The position numbers and the translations under genes were made by a program. Positions 1 through 4,043 of a stretch of DNA of 6,359 nt are shown here, piece by piece. The stretch comes from Propionibacteriaceae bacterium (GTDB lineage Bacteria; Actinomycetota; Actinomycetes; Propionibacteriales; Propionibacteriaceae): NCBI GenBank assembly GCA_031287505.1, contig JAITSW010000171.1, positions 1-6,359 of the forward strand. The letters are read 5' to 3'. Each line of letters starts with the position of its first letter. Positions within the stretch are counted from its first letter, which is position 1. Below the pieces are notes generated by a model that was not told the DNA's origin, made no database searches, and saw only the letters and a list, made by a program, of their open reading frames with translations.

Positions 1-564
1 GGCGTTCGCATCATTCTCCAATACCACCGGTTTGCCCAGTTTTCCGCTAACGGCATCCAAAAAAACTGGCTCTTCAAGCTGCGGCAGATTCGGGGCATTG
101 GTGATGTGCTGGGTGGGACGGCTCACCGCCCCGGGCACCACCAGCACAATCCTGCTTGCCCGCTCAAATGCGCCACCTGCCGCATCCAATACCGCCTGCG
201 CTGCCCAAAGTCCCAGACTCTTGGCGTCAAGCTCCTTTTGAGTGGGCTGGGCATGGACGCTAAACGGATTCCCCGCCAGGTCGGCTAGCAGCACCCGGGT
301 ATTGGAGGCGCCAAGGTCAACTCCGACAACTAGTTCGCGTTCAGTCACCAAATCCAGCAACATCTCCCGGCGTCCCCTGGCGTCCACCACCACTTCTTCA
401 ATTTCGCGCAGCACGCCCTCAGCTTTTAGGCCGGCCACCACCCGGGTCACGGTGGCCGGCGAAATCCCGGTAGCCAAAGCCAATTGCTTCCGGCTTGTTG
501 GCCGCGAGCGCAACAATTCGGCCAGCAGCGTCCCGCGATTCAACATCCGCAAGTCTTGAACCAT
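1..564 (-). CDS. ROK-family transcriptional regulator (3' end cut by window edge)
   Basis: This is the N-terminal 188 codons of a ROK-type repressor, a DNA-binding protein that usually senses a sugar or sugar phosphate through a kinase-like domain. I translated the minus strand directly because the frame runs off the window. Residues about 10-52 form a winged helix-turn-helix (LLRSRPTSRKQLALATGIS, then PATVTRVVAGL), as in NagC/XylR-type regulators. A GRR segment (64-66) leads into the ROK domain, which opens with the phosphate-binding type motif DLGASNTR at 83-90. The partial ends in ENDANA (183-188), the conserved ROK segment next to the sugar site. The zinc-binding cysteine motif and the rest of the ROK domain would lie beyond the window. 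The ATG start is supported by AAAGGAGG four bases upstream. The regulated sugar cannot be told from this part. The gene is co-directional with the dehydrogenase gene but separated by 486 bp, so it probably has its own promoter. Confidence 0.9.
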   Translation of the reverse strand, partial: MVQDLRMLNRGTLLAELLRSRPTSRKQLALATGISPATVTRVVAGLKAEGVLREIEEVVVDARGRREMLLDLVTERELVVGVDLGASNTRVLLADLAGNPFSVHAQPTQKELDAKSLGLWAAQAVLDAAGGAFERASRIVLVVPGAVSRPTQHITNAPNLPQLEEPVFLDAVSGKLGKPVVLENDANA

Positions 565-568
565 TTCC

Positions 569-600
569 CCTCCTTTGACGTCAGCGCGAATCCAAATATA
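569..600 (-). promoter_or_regulatory. Ribosome binding site and candidate -10 box of the ROK regulator gene
   Basis: On the minus strand AAAGGAGG (569-576) is an almost perfect Shine-Dalgarno sequence four bases before the ATG at 564. About 18 bases further upstream TATATT (595-600) is a good -10 candidate, giving a predicted short leader of roughly 24 nt. No convincing -35 box is visible: the region 16-17 bp upstream (GGTTTT, about 617-622) is only a weak match and lies inside the first copy of the 37-bp repeat. The ribosome site is secure; the promoter call is tentative. Confidence 0.45.
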
Positions 601-612
601 CCCACCCGCCCG

Positions 613-686
613 CCGGAAAACCCCATGCGTCGCGAGGACGGCCTGCCCACCGGAAAACCCCATGCGTCGCGAGGACGGCCTGCCCA
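613..686. repeat. Perfect tandem duplication of a 37-bp unit
   Basis: Two head-to-tail identical copies lie at 613-649 and 650-686, with the next two bases (687-688) also continuing the pattern before it breaks down. Each unit starts CCGGAAAACCCC and ends GGACGGCCTGCCCA. The internal segment has a loose dyad around GCG-T-CGC. The array sits directly upstream of the candidate -10 box of the ROK gene, and copy 1 covers its presumed -35 region. The 37-bp period is not a multiple of three, which argues against a protein repeat. Perfect identity implies a recent duplication or active conservation. It could be a doubled operator, a minisatellite, or a remnant of a larger array. Confidence 0.9.
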
Positions 687-770
687 CCAAACACAACGCC
701 TGGCAGCTATCGGCTATAACTGCCTCGGCAAGCCGAAATTCAATGACACGAGGCTCTCAGCCAGGTAGAA

Positions 771-985
771 GCTAACGCCATGGGCAACGCAAAACCGTCG
801 CACACCGACAAAATCGGTACCTACCCGATTAGAAACCCAAGCTATGGGCAAGGAAAACAGTCGCAGGGAACGCATCGATACCCGCGCTCCTAGAAACCGA
901 AGCAACCCACAAGGCAAGCTAGTCGCGGCCAAGGGCACCGATACCCGCGCGATCGGGAACTGGGCTACGTTCGCAAGGCAAAAAG
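771..985. repeat. Degenerate tandem repeats with a 62-63-bp period
   Basis: The anchor GTCGC recurs at 797-801, 860-864 and 922-926, spaced 63 and 62 bp apart, and surrounding blocks recur in the same order. After each anchor comes ATCGRTACC or ACCGATACCC with CCGATTA or CGCG variants, then TAGAAACC-AAGC (831-842 and 891-903; altered in the third unit), then GGCAA(G/C) before the next anchor. A partial unit precedes the first anchor (GAAGCTAACGCCATGGGCAA, 769-788), and the third unit ends in GGCAAGG before the short hairpin. I estimate roughly 60% similarity between neighbouring units by eye. No constant-repeat plus variable-spacer split is evident, so this is not a typical CRISPR array. It most resembles a decayed intergenic tandem repeat. 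Confidence 0.6.
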
Positions 986-1050
986 GCCTTCTCAAAAAGG
1001 GGCTGCGCGCTAAAGGGCGGCGGTGGGAAAGATCGCTGCCGGCACCGGCA

Positions 1051-2178
1051 TCAGATCAAGAACCGGAGCAAGGCCTCGATATCTTCGACGCCCGCTTCTC
1101 GCGGATTTCCGGGCGTGCAGTGATCGTTGAAGGCCGTTTCCGCCAACGTCGGGATCGCAGCCACAAATTCATAGGGCGGAATCCCCAGATCGGTGATTCG
1201 CTCTGGCATGTCGAGATCGCGACGCAAATGCTTGATCAGCGAGACCAGGCCGGCCACCTGGTTTCGGGTGCTGGCAGTCGCCGAACCGAGCATCCTGCCC
1301 AACTGCGCATAGCGAAGGGCGGTCGCGCTGATCGGAGATTTTGAAACCCGCAAATCGCCGGCGTTGAACTCGATAACGGTAGGCATGATAAGGGCGTTCA
1401 GACGTCCGTGCGGAACACTGAAGGTGCCGCCAATCGCATGCGAAATACTGTGGACGATTCCCAAGCCGGCATTTTCGAAGGCCATTCCCGCTAGGCAGGC
1501 GGCGTTGTGCACCCGTTCGCGAGCCGCCAGATTGTCGCTCTCAACATAGGTAACCGGCAGATACTCAAACAACAGGTGGAGAGCCTTCTCAGCCATGGCA
1601 TCGGAGAAGTCAGTGTGGTGTTTGGACACATAAGCCTCGACCGCGTGGGACACCGCGTCCATGCCGGTGTCAGCGGTGAGCCTCGGCGGAGTGCCCAGGA
1701 CAATATTGGGATCCAAGATGGCGACATCGGGATACATGTCTGGAGAGACCAGCGCCATCTTCTCCTTGGTCGCCGCATTCGTGATGACGGCATACGAGGT
1801 CATCTCGGAACCAGAGCCGGAAGTAGTCGGAATTGCGATGAACTCGACGTCTGAATACCCCTGTTCAACCGCGACCTTGAAAACTGCTTTCGCGGTATCT
1901 AGCGACGATCCCCCACCCAGGGCGACAACCGCTTGGGGCGGGCATTCCATGAAAAAACGCAGCCCATCCGTCACAACCTCAATCGTCGGATTGGGTTTGA
2001 CCCGGTCGAATACGGCCACAGCCGACCCTTGCAGCGCCGCTAAGACCCGTCTCATTGCTTCTGTGGAAGCCATAAAGGCATCCGTTACGACCAGTACCCG
2101 CCGACCAGCTAGGCCATTGAGGTACCCCAGCGATTCGACCCCGTAGTAGATCGCCGTCCGTATTTGGAACTTGTTCAC
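1051..2178 (-). CDS. Iron-dependent alcohol dehydrogenase, PduQ-like (propanol dehydrogenase type)
   Basis: This is a 375-residue NAD(P)-linked group III (iron-containing) alcohol dehydrogenase, a cytoplasmic enzyme that interconverts aldehydes and alcohols. The cofactor-binding half shows GGGSSLD (88-94) and PTTSGSGSE (117-125). The metal ligands are all present with family spacing: D174 and H178 in GMDAVSHAVEAY, H243 in GLGIVHSISHAIGG and H257 in VPHGRLNA. Among family members recalled from memory it is closest to PduQ (about 370 residues): the openings MNKFQIRTAIYYG and MNTFSLQTRLYSG are alike, and segments such as TANTGMD, AEKA and HNA-LAGMAF correspond. PduQ reduces propionaldehyde to 1-propanol and regenerates NAD+ in 1,2-propanediol breakdown. 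EutG, FucO or DhaT-like roles remain possible, so I give no symbol. The GTG start is supported by GAAGGG five to ten bases upstream. The PocR-like regulator gene lies immediately upstream on the same strand, which supports an alcohol or diol role. Confidence 0.88.
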   Translation of the reverse strand: MNKFQIRTAIYYGVESLGYLNGLAGRRVLVVTDAFMASTEAMRRVLAALQGSAVAVFDRVKPNPTIEVVTDGLRFFMECPPQAVVALGGGSSLDTAKAVFKVAVEQGYSDVEFIAIPTTSGSGSEMTSYAVITNAATKEKMALVSPDMYPDVAILDPNIVLGTPPRLTADTGMDAVSHAVEAYVSKHHTDFSDAMAEKALHLLFEYLPVTYVESDNLAARERVHNAACLAGMAFENAGLGIVHSISHAIGGTFSVPHGRLNALIMPTVIEFNAGDLRVSKSPISATALRYAQLGRMLGSATASTRNQVAGLVSLIKHLRRDLDMPERITDLGIPPYEFVAAIPTLAETAFNDHCTPGNPREAGVEDIEALLRFLI

Positions 2179-2305
2179 AGCATCCCTTCGTGGTTCCCAC
2201 CCTCACCCTAAGCCGATTTGGGATGCACACCCTTGCTCTTTTGCTATGAAAATTTGCGCTGTCCGGGTAAGGGTTGCACCGTTGCCCTTGCTTTGAGGTG
2301 GTGCC

Positions 2306-2396
2306 CGGTTACCCCGATTATGCCGGGGCACGGCATTGATGCTGGTGCCGGTATGTTGTTCATACCGACGGCTATCCCGATTATGCCGGGGCACAG
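2306..2396. repeat. Two 28-bp direct repeats exactly 63 bp apart
   Basis: Copies at 2306-2333 and 2369-2396 differ at only three or four positions. On the minus strand both contain GTGCCCCGGCATAATCGGG, followed by GTAACCG in the copy nearer the dehydrogenase and ATAGCCG in the other. The core is itself a dyad, CCCCG-GCATAAT-CGGGG, complete in the first copy and one pair shorter in the second. Sixty-three bases is six helical turns, so both copies face the same side of the helix. The distal copy ends three bases from the stop codon of the regulator gene. Neither a 63-bp step to the left nor one to the right yields a third copy. They may be operators for the neighbouring AraC-type regulator, or a repeat unrelated to it. 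Confidence 0.85.
2349..2367. other. Perfect 7-bp hairpin between the two 28-bp repeats
   Basis: CGGTATG (2349-2355) and CATACCG (2361-2367) are perfect complements around a TTGTT loop. The hairpin lies near the middle of the 35-bp interval between the two direct repeats, slightly closer to the regulator-proximal copy. There is no T-run on either side, so it is not a standard intrinsic terminator, although its position soon after the regulator's stop codon would suit a 3' stabilising stem. As DNA, the same dyad could be a dimeric protein-binding site. Confidence 0.6.
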
Positions 2397-2398
2397 AG

Positions 2399-3682
2399 TT
2401 AGCGTCCGGCGGCATACTGCCGGAATTCGCTGGGCGAGAATCCGGTGCTGAGTTTGAATAGCCTGGAAAAGTAGTTGGATTGAAAATCTAGCTCTTTGGC
2501 AATCTTCAACACCGGCATATTCGTCCACTTGAGCATCATTTTGGCCCGTTCAATGCGTTTTTCGGTCACGTATGAGACGAAATTCTGCCCGGTGTAGGCC
2601 TTGAAACGCCGCGAGGCATGGCTCACAGATACCCCCAAAAACCTGGCGGCGTCGTTCAAGGTCCAGGCCTTCGTCGGGTTGCGCTCCAAGTAGTTCAACA
2701 ATCCGAATAGCGAGTGCTTCCAAGCCGGATTGGCTTTGACGATGAAGTCCTGCATGATTCCCAGTAGAGACTCCACATAGATCTGGCAGTGGTATCTGGT
2801 TAGTTGAGGGGTGCGGCTGAACCGCTGCCGCTGTATCGCCTGCTCTATCGACTGGGTGCCTAACGGGCAGACGATCTGTGAAAGCCGGAGGATTTCGTCC
2901 TCAAGGATGGCGAGGGATTCTCTGTTGAGATAGCGCCCAGACGGGTAAACGGTGTTTTCCAGATATTGGCTGACAGCCCGGGTGGCACCGGGCATATCTT
3001 CATTCTCGATACACCGTTCTAACATGGCCAATGGATCGGGAGCTTCCTCCGCTTCCCGAGAAAGCTCTGAGGTGTTTTGCCCCTTCGATGTCGGGAAGAG
3101 ATGGGGGCTAGCCGGCTGGATTGCGTTTTTTTCATGAAAACCAATTTGGGAGACTTGGACTGTTCGCTTCGAAGTTCCCTTTTTCACCATCTCCTGCGAG
3201 AGGCTTAGCAGCATATTGGCGGATGAATTCACCTTCCGCATAGAAGTTCTGGCGACGGTGTCATAGAGATCCAGCAGACCCTCGTCCTCCCGCCAATTAT
3301 CGCGAGAGCCGATAATGAATCCAAGGCCGTCCACGGTGTCGTCGATTCTCACTTGCCCGCAAAGCACCGCCCCTAGGAAATGGTCTTCGGCAACGATCGG
3401 GATTGAAAAATCTACCAACCCAGCGTGGCACCGGTAAACGCGCGGTTTCCCGTCGATGACAGCTTGCAAACCACCATGGGCATCACAGCTATAACACATT
3501 TGCCGACGAATTGGGTCTTTCCTGATGGCTAAACAGAATTCGGTAAAACCGCACGCCGGAGTGACTGGAACTCCCCGACAGTCAACCGTGATAATCCCAA
3601 GCGATGTAGCATCGGAGAACTCGGCTGAAATATCTTGCAGGCGTTCCAGGTCAACAACTTCATAGATGCCGATCCCGGTCAT
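2399..3682 (-). CDS. PocR-type sensor / AraC-family transcriptional regulator
   Basis: This 427-residue one-component regulator has three parts. Residues about 10-170 match the PocR sensory domain: FCLAIRKDP, then CYSCDAHGG, then VYRCHAGLVDFSIPIV and GAVLCGQVRI, very like Salmonella PocR (IYRCHAGLTDFSIPLV and FVLCGQVRL, from memory). Conserved cysteines 50, 63, 66 and 85 could bind a metal or cluster. Residues about 210-320 are a helical segment I do not recognise. Residues about 323-427 are an AraC DNA-binding domain with two helix-turn-helices (LNDAARFLGVSVSHASRRF and VLKIAKELDFQSNYFSRLF). PocR itself is about 300 residues and activates pdu and cob genes in response to 1,2-propanediol. The ATG start has AGGAG eight bases upstream. 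The PduQ-like gene follows on the same strand, making it the obvious candidate target. Related PocR-AraC proteins serve other compounds, so the inducer is uncertain. Confidence 0.9.
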   Translation of the reverse strand: MTGIGIYEVVDLERLQDISAEFSDATSLGIITVDCRGVPVTPACGFTEFCLAIRKDPIRRQMCYSCDAHGGLQAVIDGKPRVYRCHAGLVDFSIPIVAEDHFLGAVLCGQVRIDDTVDGLGFIIGSRDNWREDEGLLDLYDTVARTSMRKVNSSANMLLSLSQEMVKKGTSKRTVQVSQIGFHEKNAIQPASPHLFPTSKGQNTSELSREAEEAPDPLAMLERCIENEDMPGATRAVSQYLENTVYPSGRYLNRESLAILEDEILRLSQIVCPLGTQSIEQAIQRQRFSRTPQLTRYHCQIYVESLLGIMQDFIVKANPAWKHSLFGLLNYLERNPTKAWTLNDAARFLGVSVSHASRRFKAYTGQNFVSYVTEKRIERAKMMLKWTNMPVLKIAKELDFQSNYFSRLFKLSTGFSPSEFRQYAAGR

Positions 3683-3844
3683 TAGATCAACTCCTGGCTA
3701 GAGGATAGAACACCGGCAGCTTTTTTGGAACCCCCAAATCTCAATCTGAACGATTTTTCGGGCAGGTTTTCGGCGAATGAACCTCTGCCAAAACAAGCAA
3801 GCCGACGGAAATGATTGAGACAGCTTGGCCTGATGTGAAAGCGT

Positions 3845-3908
3845 CCCGATCTCGGCGTTTCAGACCCCGTTTGCCTTCTTGCCGGGAAATCGCAGCCGAG
3901 ATGCCGGG
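3845..3908. repeat. Inverted repeat, 12-bp stem with a two-base bulge
   Basis: CCCGATCTCGGC (3845-3856) pairs with GCCGAGAT (3895-3902) plus CGGG (3905-3908), the two bases 3903-3904 bulging out. The 38-base interior contains a second short stem, CCCG (3866-3869) with CGGG (3883-3886). Together this could fold into a nested structure of about 64 nt. It lies 160-230 bp upstream of the regulator's start codon and overlaps the first bases of the 31-bp repeat. It could be part of a leader, a dnaG 3' end structure or a chance dyad in GC-rich DNA. Confidence 0.4.
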
Positions 3909-4008
3909 GTAGGCAGACAGGCAGTGTGTCGTCATCGTAGCCCGCCTGCTGGACAGCTGAGAGTCCCTGATCGAAGAGGGGTAGGCAGACAGGCAGCGTG
4001 TCGTCATC
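3906..4008. repeat. Two 31-bp direct repeats 72 bp apart
   Basis: Copies at 3906-3936 and 3978-4008 match in 30 of 31 bases (one T/C difference). Each starts GGGGTAGGCAGACAGGCAG and ends GTGTCGTCATC. Similarity fades into AGCC-GCC just beyond each copy, while the 41-bp interval does not otherwise repeat. The unit has no clear dyad. The second copy ends 35 bp from the dnaG stop codon. On the minus strand it translates to a 24-residue periodic peptide in two frames, but no start or ribosome site supports coding. A role as a repeated protein-binding site or as an intergenic repeat family is possible. Confidence 0.88.
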
Positions 4009-4043
4009 ACAGCCGGCCCAACATGCCGAAAGTTGCCTTAGAG

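Larger units (their letters stand above)
565..1050. other. 486-bp gap without a convincing gene, dominated by repeats
   Basis: No open frame here has a good start, ribosome site and recognisable product. A 93-codon minus-strand frame (714-995) begins at TTG, has no clear Shine-Dalgarno site, and its apparent protein periodicity simply mirrors the DNA repeats. From the ROK side the gap holds the ROK promoter region, the 37-bp tandem duplication (613-686), about 80 bp of unremarkable sequence, the degenerate 62-63-bp repeats (about 771-985), and the 3' flank of the dehydrogenase gene. A short hairpin (AAGGC 975-979 with GCCTT 986-990) and an imperfect palindrome (GCCGG-CA-CCGGC, 1038-1049, directly after the dehydrogenase stop) might assist termination, but neither is followed by a T-run on the minus strand. 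Confidence 0.65.
2179..2398 (-). promoter_or_regulatory. Regulator-dehydrogenase intergenic region, candidate promoter and control sites
   Basis: These 220 bp separate the stop of the PocR-like gene from the start of the PduQ-like gene, more than a simple operon would need. On the minus strand GAAGGG (2184-2189) is the ribosome site of the dehydrogenase. A weak promoter can be drawn with CATAGC (2243-2248) as -10 and TTACCC (2265-2270) as -35, spacer 16 bp; each matches consensus only partly. Upstream of it lie the 63-bp-spaced element pair and the hairpin. The layout (paired sites about 70 bp or more upstream of a weak promoter) fits an activator-dependent promoter of the AraC class, but this is inference. 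Confidence 0.35.
3683..4043. other. 361-bp gap between dnaG and the regulator gene, without a convincing gene
   Basis: The regulator's ribosome site (AGGAG, 3691-3695) lies at the low end. The middle (about 3845-3908) contains an inverted repeat, and 3906-4008 holds the 31-bp direct-repeat pair. An 89-codon minus-strand frame (3741-4010) starts at GTG without a Shine-Dalgarno site and starts inside the repeat, so I do not call it a gene. No hairpin plus T-run terminator for dnaG is visible just after its stop codon. The regulator's promoter must lie here but is not clearly identifiable. Confidence 0.6.

Noticed and set aside
613..686. A functional CRISPR array at the 37-bp tandem repeat
   Set aside because: The two copies are directly adjacent, leaving no room for a variable spacer, and no cas gene is present in the window.
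975..990. Intrinsic terminator of the dehydrogenase gene
   Set aside because: The stem is only five pairs and the T-run on the minus strand lies in the loop rather than after the stem, so it does not fit a standard terminator.
714..995. Minus-strand 93-codon frame with an apparent 21-residue repeat
   Set aside because: It has a TTG start and no clear ribosome site, and the peptide periodicity is explained by the 62-63-bp DNA repeats. One period is 62 bp, so the repeat does not hold frame.
844..1344. Plus-strand open frame of 166 codons
   Set aside because: It overlaps the C-terminal coding region of the iron-dependent dehydrogenase on the opposite strand and the repeats beyond it. It has no recognisable motif and is best seen as a shadow frame.
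3702..3730. Promoter of the PocR-like gene with TATCCT (3702-3707) and TTCCAA (3725-3730), spacer 17 bp
   Set aside because: The predicted transcription start would fall within the ribosome binding site at 3691-3695, and the -35 match is poor.
3741..4010. Minus-strand 89-codon frame carrying a repeated MTT-CLSAYP peptide
   Set aside because: It has a GTG start without a Shine-Dalgarno site and starts inside the DNA repeat; the peptide repeat only reflects the 72-bp DNA spacing being a multiple of three.
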